From Streptomyces sp. NBC_01465 (GTDB lineage: Bacteria > Actinomycetota > Actinomycetes > Streptomycetales > Streptomycetaceae): DNA of 64,000 bases. The position numbers were made by a program, and so were the translations under genes. Shown here one piece after another: positions 32,401 through 40,311 of the stretch. The stretch covers positions 7,936,001 to 8,000,000 of the forward strand of contig NZ_CP109467.1 of the NCBI RefSeq assembly GCF_036227325.1, read 5' to 3'. The notes under the pieces are model-generated. The model did no database searches, was not told where the DNA came from, and saw only the letters and a list, made by a program, of their open reading frames with translations. Position 1 is the stretch's first letter, and the number at the start of each line of letters is the position of its first letter.

Positions 32401-33103
32401 TCAGTGCCGCTTCCCGGTCTCGGAGGAGTTGACGCTGTGGCTGGCGCGGCGCATGGCCTCGTACAGTGCGGCGTCGTCGGGCGGATCCGGGAGCGGGCCG
32501 CGGGTGGGGGCCTGAAAGGACTGCACCATCCATGCCACGAGGCGGCGGGAGGTGTCCGGGGCGGCGTCACCGGTGGCGCTGAGGACGCCGGCGTTGGCCA
32601 TCAGCAGCAGGACGAGATCCCGACTGGTGAAGTCCTCGCGCAGATGCCCGCTGTCGTTGGCGCGGCCGATGAGTTCGAGGAAGCCGTGGAACGCCTCGGT
32701 GCGCCGGGTCTCCATGGCCTCGGCGCAGGGGAAGCTCACGGTCAGAATGTCGGCGAAGCCGCGGTCGGCGGCCTGCATCGCGCAGAGCTTCTCGATGTAG
32801 CCGGCGAAGCCGATCCACGGGTCCGGGTCGGCCAGGGCCTGGGCGGTGGCCCGTGCGTACGCCTCCATGCGGTCCGCGAAGACTGCGGCGACCAGTTTCC
32901 TCCTTGCCGGGGAAGTGGCGAAAGAGGGTGGCGATCCCGATCCCGGCCTGCCGCGTGATCGAGGCCATTGACGCGCTCAGTCCGTCGCGCCCGAATACCG
33001 TGCGTGCGGTTGCGATGATCCGCTCCCGGTTGCGCTCTTGCCCCTCGGTAACCGCATTGCGCCCGGGTGCCTCGGGCAGCGGGGCGGCGAAGGAGCGGAG
33101 CAT
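32401..33103 (-). pseudogene. TetR-family regulator broken by a +1 frameshift
   Basis: The first part (from ATG 33103) gives a normal TetR HTH: RERIIATARTVFGRDG, ITRQAGIGIATLFRHFPGKEE. The codons then shift: GAG GAA ACT GGT should read GAG GAA CTG GTC, after which the other frame continues as LVAAVFADRMEAYARATAQ and a full ligand-binding domain ending at 32401. One extra A in 32896-32903 causes the break. The rest of both halves is clean, so the lesion is recent or a sequencing error. It lies at the end of the SnoaL/MBL/DsbA gene block. Confidence 0.8.
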
Positions 33104-33121
33104 GTGCGCGACGAGGCGGTG

Positions 33122-33541
33122 TCAGGGCTGCATGGCGTCGCGGACCAGTGCCGTGTCGACGAACTGTTCGAAACGGACGATGCGGCCGCCACGTACGACG
33201 AAGTGATGCGCCACGCGTACGTTGATGTCCTTGCCGGTGGCCTTGTTGGTGGCGGTGTAGCGGGCGAGGACGACGATGTTCTCGCCGTTTACGACGTAGG
33301 TGTCGTCGTGGGCGGTCCAGCCGTCCCAGTCCTTGCCGAGGTTCTCCATGACGGCGGAGGTGACGCCGGTGGGGGTGCGGTAGGTGCCGGCCAGCGGGAA
33401 GCCGGCCATCTCGGTCCACTCGACGTCGTCGGCGAGGGTGGCGCGCAGGGCTTCGAGGTCGCCGGCGGCGGAGGCGAGGTACTGGCGGCGTACAACGTCA
33501 GCGGGGGCGGTGGAGGTGGCGAAGTCGGTGGTCTCGCACAT
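33122..33541 (-). CDS. SnoaL-like / NTF2-fold protein
   Basis: 139-aa small alpha+beta barrel of the SnoaL_2 (ketosteroid-isomerase-like) fold: VVRRQYLASAAGDLEALRA, DDVEWTEMAGFPLAGTYRTP, HHFVVRGGRIVRFEQFVDT. Members bind or isomerise small hydrophobic molecules or detoxify; no specific substrate can be named. ATG 33541 gives the family N-terminus, while the longer frame from 33694 covers the preceding gene. Same strand and close spacing suggest co-transcription with the DsbA and MBL genes. Confidence 0.8.
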   Translation of the reverse strand: MCETTDFATSTAPADVVRRQYLASAAGDLEALRATLADDVEWTEMAGFPLAGTYRTPTGVTSAVMENLGKDWDGWTAHDDTYVVNGENIVVLARYTATNKATGKDINVRVAHHFVVRGGRIVRFEQFVDTALVRDAMQP

Positions 33542-33544
33542 GTG

Positions 33545-33831
33545 ATGGGGCCCTTCTTGGGTTCCAAGTGGGTTCGGATCTGGTGCTGGGGGACAGCGAG
33601 GATGGCGCTGATGGGATGCACCGCGAGGTATCCGTAGGTCCCGGACAGCACAGCAGCGCGGGGTTGAACTGGTGCGCCGGGTTCGTCGCGCCATCGAACA
33701 CCACCACGCCCACCATCACGCCGAACACGGTCAGCAGCGCCGTCGTCAGGGCGAACTCGTAGAGCGGGTAGGCGCGTTGGACGGAGGATCCGGCGTCGGC
33801 GGGTCCGGGTGTCGCGGGCGGTGGCGCTCAT
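33545..33831 (-). pseudogene. Small membrane protein gene, frameshifted
   Basis: A possible start at ATG 33831 opens one frame (MSATARDT), but the coding-like text with a membrane helix, AYPLYEFALTTALLTVFGVMVGVVVF, is in a second frame, and a third continues as TYGYLAVHPISAILAVPQHQ toward the SnoaL gene. At least two shifts are needed to join them, one near 33650. I do not recognise the family. Position suggests it belonged to the redox operon. Confidence 0.4.
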
Positions 33832-33912
33832 CGGGCTCTCGCAAGGCTCGGCGTGCACCGTCCGGTCGGCGCCCGGCGAGAGAGGCGCCCACCGGGCCGT
33901 GGCCGGGACGGG

Positions 33913-34719
33913 TCAGCCCCACTTCATTTCACCTTTGGCGACCTTCGCGCCGAGCTGGGCGGCGATCAGCATGCCGTTGTCCGGGTATCGCTTGACCATC
34001 GCCTCGGTGAGGGCGGCGCCGTCGGCGGCCTTGCCCAGCTCTTCCTCGAAGGCGATCAGATAGTCGCGGGTGGCGGTGATGGCGGTGGCGTCGGCCGCGG
34101 TGTCGGGCAGACGGTGGCCGGGCACGACCAACTCCGGGCTCAGCGCGGTCATTTCGTCGAGCAGCTTCACCCAGGCAGAGCGGGACTCGGGGGTGGCGGT
34201 GTCGGCGACCCAGACGTGTTCCTGCTGGAAGAGCAGGACGCCGCCGAGCAGGGCGCGGTGCTCGGCCTGCCACAGGTAGTGGCGGTCGGGCAGGGCGGCC
34301 GGGCCGCCCTTGAGCTCGAAACGGTGGTCTTCCAGGGTGAGGTCGCCGGTCAGCGGATTGAGGTCGACCAGGCGGGTGGGCAGGTTGGGGCCGAGGGCCT
34401 CCCAGGCCTTGAGCTTGCCCTCGTAGGACGCCTTGATGTGGTCGATGATGATCGGGGTGGCGACGAAGGTCGCGTCCGGGAAGGCGTCGGCGATCGCTTC
34501 GGCGCCGAAGTAGAAGTCGGGGTCGGCGTGGCTGACGAACACGGTGGTCAGTGTCTTGCCGGAGTCGAGGATCTCGGCGGCCAGGCGGTGGCCGTCGGCG
34601 CGGGTGAAGGCAGCGTCGACCAGCAGCGCTTCGTTCTCGCCGGTGACCAGGGTGGCGGTCTTGTTCTTCGACCCGGCGGGGAAGTCCAGGTCGAGGATCT
34701 TGAAGGACAGGGTGCTCAT
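33913..34719 (-). CDS. MBL-fold hydrolase-like protein
   Basis: 268-aa metallo-beta-lactamase fold protein, no signal peptide. The usual HxHxDH metal motif reads SHADPDFYFG, so only part of the metal ligands remain; later ligands look present (PGHRLPD). Activity may be altered, although relatives with this variant motif are known in streptomycetes. ATG 34719 precedes STLSFKILDLDFPAGS. It follows the DsbA-like gene by 32 nt in the same direction, suggesting one transcript controlled by the MarR-type site at 35427. Confidence 0.82.
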   Translation of the reverse strand: MSTLSFKILDLDFPAGSKNKTATLVTGENEALLVDAAFTRADGHRLAAEILDSGKTLTTVFVSHADPDFYFGAEAIADAFPDATFVATPIIIDHIKASYEGKLKAWEALGPNLPTRLVDLNPLTGDLTLEDHRFELKGGPAALPDRHYLWQAEHRALLGGVLLFQQEHVWVADTATPESRSAWVKLLDEMTALSPELVVPGHRLPDTAADATAITATRDYLIAFEEELGKAADGAALTEAMVKRYPDNGMLIAAQLGAKVAKGEMKWG

Positions 34720-34751
34720 GGGGATTCCTTGCGCAGTGGGGGCGAGGGGGA

Positions 34752-35366
34752 TCAGGCAACGAGACTGGCGAGACGCCGGTCGACTTCGTTGGCAGTGGCA
34801 TGGCCGCGCGCCAGGACGGTGACCCGGTCGTCGTCGACGGCGAGCAGGGTGGGGAAGGCGGTCACGCCCAGCTGGGCGGAGCGGCGGAAGTCGGCTTCGG
34901 CGGCGGCCCGCGACCCGGGTGCCTCGAAGGCGGCGACGACCGCGTCGGCGTCCAGGCCGGCCGCCTCGGCGACCTTCCGGTACGTCGCGGGCTCGGACAG
35001 GCTCAGCCCGTCGACGTAGAAGGCGCGCTGGAGGGCGGGGGCCAGCTCTGCCACCCGGTCCGGGGCTGCCTGGCGCAGGGCGGCTATGCCGCGGGCGGCG
35101 TCCTCGGAGTCCATCACGAACGACCCGTCGGCGATCAGCCGGTCGTACGCGTCGCCGAACGCGGCACCGGTCAGTTCGCTGATCTTGGCGTTGGCGCCCT
35201 GGACGTAGCCGAATTCTCGGACCGGCACCCGGCGCTCCCCGGTGAACAGCCCGCCGGAGACCACCTCCACCTCCAGCTCCGGGTGGCGGGCGACGACCTC
35301 GCGCAGGGTGTCGGAGAACCCGTGCGACCAGCCGCAGTAGGCGTCGAAGACATGGACGAGCTTCAT
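34752..35366 (-). CDS. DsbA-family thiol oxidoreductase-like protein
   Basis: 204-aa cytoplasmic thioredoxin-fold protein of the DsbA/FrnE-like type. The active-site region is VFDAYCGWSHGF: CxxS in place of CxxC, so one resolving Cys is lacking and the protein may act as isomerase, glutathione-dependent enzyme or by single-Cys chemistry. The cis-Pro loop (GVTAFPTLLAV) is present. It is the first gene after the operator palindrome and is likely induced with the MBL gene. Confidence 0.85.
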   Translation of the reverse strand: MKLVHVFDAYCGWSHGFSDTLREVVARHPELEVEVVSGGLFTGERRVPVREFGYVQGANAKISELTGAAFGDAYDRLIADGSFVMDSEDAARGIAALRQAAPDRVAELAPALQRAFYVDGLSLSEPATYRKVAEAAGLDADAVVAAFEAPGSRAAAEADFRRSAQLGVTAFPTLLAVDDDRVTVLARGHATANEVDRRLASLVA

Positions 35367-35426
35367 CGGGGGACCTCGATGGGATGCGGCGCTCGCCGGA
35401 TGCAAGCGGTTCATCTGACACAACAG

Positions 35427-35444
35427 TATCTGACGTGTCAGATA
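35427..35444. promoter_or_regulatory. MarR-type operator palindrome
   Basis: TATCTGAC-GT-GTCAGATA is a perfect 8-2-8 palindrome 61 nt before the DsbA-like start. A further TCTGACA half site lies just left of it (35413-35420). The adjacent MarR gene lies directly upstream, and such AT-containing palindromes are typical MarR targets. Confidence 0.7.
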
Positions 35445-35534
35445 TTTCCCTGTGGGCGAATGTCCTCGCGCTCGCGTCCGGACATGCGCCTTCCTGCCAT
35501 TACAGCCGCGGTGCCGTCGGGCCGCGACTCGACG

Positions 35535-36077
35535 TCAGGGCAGGCGAGGCAGCTCATCCCGCGCCGAGTGGCTCAGGATCCGCAGATCCTCGGCGAACCG
35601 CTCCCGGTCCTTCGGCGGAATCGGCTCCAGGAAGAAGCGCCGGATGTTCTCCACATGCACGCGCGACGCAGCGACCGCGGTCTCCGCTCCCTTCCGGGTG
35701 AGGCGTACGAGTCGTCCACGCCGGTCGCCGGGGTCCTCGACCCGCTCGACGAGCCCAGCTGCCGCCATCCGGTCCACCAGGCGCGTCACACCGCCCGTGG
35801 TGAGCACCTGCTCCTGCGCGATGGCCCGCATCGACAGGCCCGGCTCATCGGCCCGGCCCAGGATGAGCAGTACCTCGTACGTGAGGTGACTGATGCCGCA
35901 CTCCCGCTCCAGGGAACGCCCCAGGATGTACTCCAGCCGGTTAGCCGCTCCCTGCAACCGGCCGAAGGCAAGCACCAGTTCATGGTCGGCGGCGTCTTTC
36001 GCCGTCGTGATCTCCACCTGCTCATCCACGGTCCCGCCACCCATCATCGTCGGCCCACGGCCATGCCCACTGATCAT
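35535..36077 (-). CDS. MarR-family regulator
   Basis: 180-aa winged-helix dimer. Core: LEYILGRSLERECGISHLTYEVL, MRAIAQEQVLTTGGVTRLVDRMAAAGLVER and the wing DPGDRRGRLVRLT. Start is uncertain: ATG 36077 is the longest, ATG 36047 or GTG 36032 are possible. It probably represses the DsbA/MBL/SnoaL block through the 35427 palindrome and responds to an oxidant or phenolic compound, as many MarR proteins do. Confidence 0.88.
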   Translation of the reverse strand: MISGHGRGPTMMGGGTVDEQVEITTAKDAADHELVLAFGRLQGAANRLEYILGRSLERECGISHLTYEVLLILGRADEPGLSMRAIAQEQVLTTGGVTRLVDRMAAAGLVERVEDPGDRRGRLVRLTRKGAETAVAASRVHVENIRRFFLEPIPPKDRERFAEDLRILSHSARDELPRLP

Positions 36078-37060
36078 GCCGCACGCCCGGGCCGGCGGGG
36101 ACAGTGAAGGGTGCGGGGCCCCTGTGGCTTCCGGTGTGGCGGAGGGCTCTTGACGGCAGCCCGGCCTGGTCGCCGGCCCGGCTCAGTGCCGGCTCCTTCC
36201 ACCCCTGTGACCGTCTCGGATGCGACGCGGTTCTCGACCTGTTCAGCCCCGAGGCCGAATATCAGGTGCACGGTCGCGGGCCCTTCTTTCGTGCGGTGCG
36301 GCTCGGCGCGGCCGCGTCCTCTAAGGCTCCGGCCAAGAGCCGCCGTCCCGCGCTCGTGCCGCGCATGCTCGACCGCTGGGGCAACGTCGGTGTGCGCCTC
36401 GTGATGGGCCAGGTCGAGCGCGGCCATGCGGGCGGCTCGCTGTTCTGGGAGGGTGGGCAGGCGCTCGCGGAGACCTGGCGAGGGCGCACGGGCGGCTGCT
36501 CGTGGTGTGCGGGATCAACGTCGGCGCCGTGGCCCTTGCTCATCTCGATCTCCCAAGGTTGGGCACCGACTTCGGTGTCGGTGACGCCCATGGGACAAGC
36601 AACCCGCGCTGGACGTGACAGGGTGGATTCCTCCGTTCCGAGGGCCACATCGTCACAGCCGACGACCCGCGGTCGAGTCGCTCTCGGTGGGCACGAAAGT
36701 TGTCACGTTTCGTACGCTCCGCTGATCAGCACCTGCCCCAGCAGGAAACTCGCTGACCGTATGGCTGCCCACCGGTGCCGGGTCACCGGATCCGCGCCTG
36801 TGCGACCGCGGCCTCCAGCGGGCGCGAGCGCCAGTGCGGGTTGGCCTCATCCTTCGACACCCCCGGCCCGGCGCCCTCGGTCGTCCGGGTCAGGCGCTGC
36901 TGAGCCGTTGCCCATTCGGTCCTACCCCTCCAGCCGTGTGGGTGATTGTGGGGCGTGCCCGCATGCCGGTGGGAGGTGCGATATGCGATACAGGGGCCAC
37001 TTGTGAGGGTGTGGCGGTAGCGCCGATGCCCTGTGCCCCTGGCTGTGAGGAGCCCACCGC
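36078..37060. other. Decayed intergenic region without a supportable gene
   Basis: Nearly 1 kb without a convincing gene. Short coding-like pieces in + frames change frame repeatedly, e.g. LDRWGNVGVRLVMGQVERGH near 36370-36430 and LVVCGINVGAVALAHLDLP near 36500-36560. A 300-aa open frame (36104-37006) has no family features and mixes these pieces with non-coding text. It reads as relics of one or two lost genes. Confidence 0.45.
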
Positions 37061-38611
37061 ATGACGGCTGTCAGTGATGACGTGCTCGACTTGATTCCGT
37101 CCTGGGGGCGGGAGGTGCGGGTGTCGGTGTCGGTCCTGCCTGGGGACTGGCAGCAGGCCGCGCAGGAGGGTGTCGCGCTGGGCATCCCGGTTCTGAGCCC
37201 CGCGGAGTCCGTTGACGGGCTTGGTCTGACCGCGGAGTCCCTGCGAGCGGCGGGGCTTGACGGCACAGTGGGTCAGACGCTGGTCCACCCGGGACCGGCC
37301 GGCGCCACGGTCGTCCTGTACGGAGTGGGAGCGGCGTGCGCCGAGGCCGGAGTTGACGCCGCGGGGGTGCGCGACGCGGCCGCCGCTTTCGCAGCCGCCG
37401 CCCGGCACTCCCGGCTCGTCCTGGTTCTGCCCGAGGACACTGCGGTGCCGCCGGAGTCGGCCGCGCAGGCCCTCGTCGAGGGGGTGTTGCTGGCCCGCTA
37501 CCGGTATCCGGTACTCAAAGACGATCCGGAGGGCCGGCCCGCGCTGGAGGAGTTGGTGCTGCTGGCGCCTGCGGCCCGGCTGGCCGAGGTGGAGCGCGGA
37601 GCGGAGCGCGGGAGGATCCTGGCCCGGACCCAGTGCCTGGCCCGTGATCTGGCGAACTGTCCACCAAGCTTGATGACCGCCGCGGTGATGGCGGACTGTG
37701 CCCTGGCGCTGGCCGGGGAGGCCGGCTTTGAGGTCGAGGTGTTCGATCGGGCGGCGCTGCGAGAGCTGGGCTGCGGCGGCCTGCTCGGGGTCAACGCGGG
37801 CAGTGTGGACGAACCGCGGATGATCAAGGTCGGCTATGCCCCGCCGGCAGGAGCCCAGGCCGCCCGCCTCGCCCTGGTGGGCAAGGGCATCATGTACGAC
37901 TCGGGTGGCATCAGCCTCAAGCCGAGCGACGCGGTGCACGCCACCATGAAGAACGACATGTCCGGCGCCGGGGCGATCCTGGCGGCGATGACCGCGTTGA
38001 AGGCACTGGACTGCCCCACTGCGGTGACCGGCTGGCTGATGTGCACCGACAACATGCCGTCAGGAAGCGCCACCAAACTCGGTGATGTGCTCACGATCCG
38101 CGGCGGCACCACCGTCGAGGTCATCAACACCGACGCCGAGGGGCGCCTGGTCATGGCGGACGCTCTGGTCCTGGCCACCGAGGAGTCCTGCGACGCGATC
38201 GTGGACATCGCCACTCTCACCGGGGCGAGCCTGCGTGCGCTCGGCGCGGAGATCGCCGGGCTGTTCGGCAACGCGCAGCCGCTGATCGACCAGGTTCTCG
38301 CCGCCGCGCGGCTCACGGACGAGCCCGCCTGGCAGCTGCCGCTGGCCCGGCGCTACCGCGCCGAGTTGGACTCCGACATCGCCGACATCAAGAACATGGG
38401 CGGCCCCAACGGGGGCGCGATCCACGCGGCCCTGTTCCTGGAGGACTTCGTCGCCGGCCGCCCCTGGGCGCACATCGACATCGCGGGCCCCGCCCAGAAC
38501 GACGTATCCGCCTCCTGGCGTCCCCGCGGCTGCACCGGTTTCGGCGCGCGCCTGCTCACCGAACTCGCACTCGGTTTCACCCGTCCCTCCGGCCTGGGAG
38601 CCTCCGCATGA
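37061..38611 (+). CDS. M17 leucyl aminopeptidase
   Basis: 516-aa cytosolic aminopeptidase of the M17 family, a hexameric two-metal enzyme releasing N-terminal residues from peptides. Metal and catalytic region: GKGIMYDSGGISLKPSDAVH, MKNDMSGAG and NTDAEGRL (from residue ~356), all complete. It overlaps the AbgT transporter start (ATGA), so peptidase and transporter are made together. Chromosomal housekeeping PepA is normally elsewhere with lipoic-acid genes; this looks like a second, substrate-specific copy. Confidence 0.9.
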   Translation: MTAVSDDVLDLIPSWGREVRVSVSVLPGDWQQAAQEGVALGIPVLSPAESVDGLGLTAESLRAAGLDGTVGQTLVHPGPAGATVVLYGVGAACAEAGVDAAGVRDAAAAFAAAARHSRLVLVLPEDTAVPPESAAQALVEGVLLARYRYPVLKDDPEGRPALEELVLLAPAARLAEVERGAERGRILARTQCLARDLANCPPSLMTAAVMADCALALAGEAGFEVEVFDRAALRELGCGGLLGVNAGSVDEPRMIKVGYAPPAGAQAARLALVGKGIMYDSGGISLKPSDAVHATMKNDMSGAGAILAAMTALKALDCPTAVTGWLMCTDNMPSGSATKLGDVLTIRGGTTVEVINTDAEGRLVMADALVLATEESCDAIVDIATLTGASLRALGAEIAGLFGNAQPLIDQVLAAARLTDEPAWQLPLARRYRAELDSDIADIKNMGGPNGGAIHAALFLEDFVAGRPWAHIDIAGPAQNDVSASWRPRGCTGFGARLLTELALGFTRPSGLGASA

Positions 38612-40272
38612 GCACCGCCACCGACGCTCCCGTGCCCGCCAAACGCGGCTTCACCCAGCGGCTGCTCGACGGGATCGAGAAGGCGGGAAACAAGGTCCCG
38701 CACCCGGCCGTCATCTTTCTGCTGCTGATCGCCGTAGTGATCGTCCTGTCGGCGATCCTGTCGGCCATCGACATCCACGTCACCTACGAGTCGGCCGCCC
38801 CGGGACCGGTCGTCGGGGAGATCGAGTACGCGCAGGGCACGACCGAACCCTCCGTCAGCTACCCGCCCGACGCGCTGCACCACCCCCCGGTGGAGATGCA
38901 CGAGGTGACCACACACGTCGAGTCGCTGCTGACGACCGAGGGCATCCGTTTCATCTTCACCTCCGCCGTCGACAACTTCACCAACTTCGGCGTGGTGGGA
39001 GTGATCCTGGTGGCCATGGTCGGCGTCGGGCTGGCCGAGGAGGCCGGACTGGTCGGCGCGCTGATCCGAAAACTCGTGGCCGTCTCACCACCGGCGACAC
39101 TGACCTTCATCATCGTGCTGATCGGCATCCTCTCGAGCATCGCCTCCGACGCCGGCTACCTGGTACTGATCCCGCTGGGGGCGGTCGCGTTCAAGAGCGT
39201 CGGGCGGCACCCGCTGGCCGGACTCGCGGCAGGCTTCGCCGCGGTCGGGGCCACCTTCGGGGTGAACGTGCTGATCACCCCGGTGGACGGGATCGTCACC
39301 GAGATCACCAACGAGGCGATCCACCTGGTCGACCCGACCCGCACCATCGACCTGACGTCCAACCTCTACTTCGGTATCGCCTCGACGTTCTTCCTGGCGA
39401 TCGTCATCACCGTCGTCACTGAGAAATTGATCGAACCCAGCCTCGGCGTCTACGTCCCGCACGGGAAGGGCGAGGACGCGGACGCGGAGAAGGAAGCTCT
39501 CAGCCCCGATGCCGAGGCCCGTGGCCTGCGCTTCGCGGTCTACGGCCTGCTCGCCGTCCTCGTGCTGCTGGTGTTGCTCACCGCCCCGTCCGGCGCGGTG
39601 CTTCGCAACCCGGACACCGGCAGCGTCTTCGACGACTCCCCGTTCATGGACAGCCTGATCTTCATCATCATGCTGCTCTTCCTGGTCACCGGGCTGTGCT
39701 ACGGGGCCGGGGCGAAAACCCTCAAAGGCAGCGCCGCCGCGATGGCTGCCATCACCAAGACCTTCTCCGGTCTGGGCGGGCTGATCTTCCTGTTGTTGAT
39801 CATCGCCCAGTTCATTGCCTACTTCAACTACACCAATATGGCCACGGTCATCGCGGTGAAGCTCGCCGATGCGCTGGAACAGGCGAACGTCGGGGCGGTC
39901 TGGTTGCTGATCGGGTTCGTCCTGGTCACCCTGGTGCTGGACATCATCATCCCCGGCGTCATCCCCAAGTGGGCGATCTTCGCGCCGATCTTCGTCCCGC
40001 TGTTCATCCGGCTCGGGGTCGCTCCGCAGACCATCCTGGCCGCCTACCGCGTCGGCGACGGACCGATGAACATCGTCACCCCGCTGATGGTCTACATCCC
40101 CTTCATCGTGCTGCTCACCCAGAAGTACAAGAAGGAAGCGGGCGTCGGCACGGTCGTGTCCATGATGCTGCCCTACACCCTGATCGTCGCCGTGACCTGG
40201 CTGATCTTCTTCATCGCCTGGTACCTGATCGGCATCCCGTTGGGCCCGGGAGCACCCGTCCAACTTCATTGA
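38608..40272 (+). CDS. AbgT-family transporter
   Basis: 554-aa inner-membrane transporter of the AbgT family (p-aminobenzoyl-glutamate uptake in E. coli; sulfonamide efflux in some members). It begins with GIEKAGNKVPHPAVIFLLL, has an outside loop of about 60 residues after the first helix, and the conserved SSIASDAGYLVLIPLGA and GVNVLITPVDGIVTEITNEA hairpin regions, ending in YRVGDGPMNIVTPLMVY. Coupled to the M17 peptidase, it may import an acyl-amino-acid or dipeptide that the peptidase splits. Confidence 0.9.
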   Translation: MSTATDAPVPAKRGFTQRLLDGIEKAGNKVPHPAVIFLLLIAVVIVLSAILSAIDIHVTYESAAPGPVVGEIEYAQGTTEPSVSYPPDALHHPPVEMHEVTTHVESLLTTEGIRFIFTSAVDNFTNFGVVGVILVAMVGVGLAEEAGLVGALIRKLVAVSPPATLTFIIVLIGILSSIASDAGYLVLIPLGAVAFKSVGRHPLAGLAAGFAAVGATFGVNVLITPVDGIVTEITNEAIHLVDPTRTIDLTSNLYFGIASTFFLAIVITVVTEKLIEPSLGVYVPHGKGEDADAEKEALSPDAEARGLRFAVYGLLAVLVLLVLLTAPSGAVLRNPDTGSVFDDSPFMDSLIFIIMLLFLVTGLCYGAGAKTLKGSAAAMAAITKTFSGLGGLIFLLLIIAQFIAYFNYTNMATVIAVKLADALEQANVGAVWLLIGFVLVTLVLDIIIPGVIPKWAIFAPIFVPLFIRLGVAPQTILAAYRVGDGPMNIVTPLMVYIPFIVLLTQKYKKEAGVGTVVSMMLPYTLIVAVTWLIFFIAWYLIGIPLGPGAPVQLH

Positions 40273-40311
40273 CCCCGGACTGTCCCGTACGACCAGCGAG
40301 GAGGCTCACAG

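Noticed and set aside
30446..32533. xylF extended to a 695-aa protein
   Set aside because: The extra N-terminal part includes promoter and another gene; the ribosome site and lipobox fix the start at 31537.
35427..35444. Rho-independent terminator for marR
   Set aside because: The 2-nt spacer makes a hairpin impossible without opening the stem; symmetry and position fit a protein-binding operator better.
36104..37006. 300-aa open frame in the decayed region
   Set aside because: No ribosome site, no family pattern, and coding-like bias switches frame inside it.
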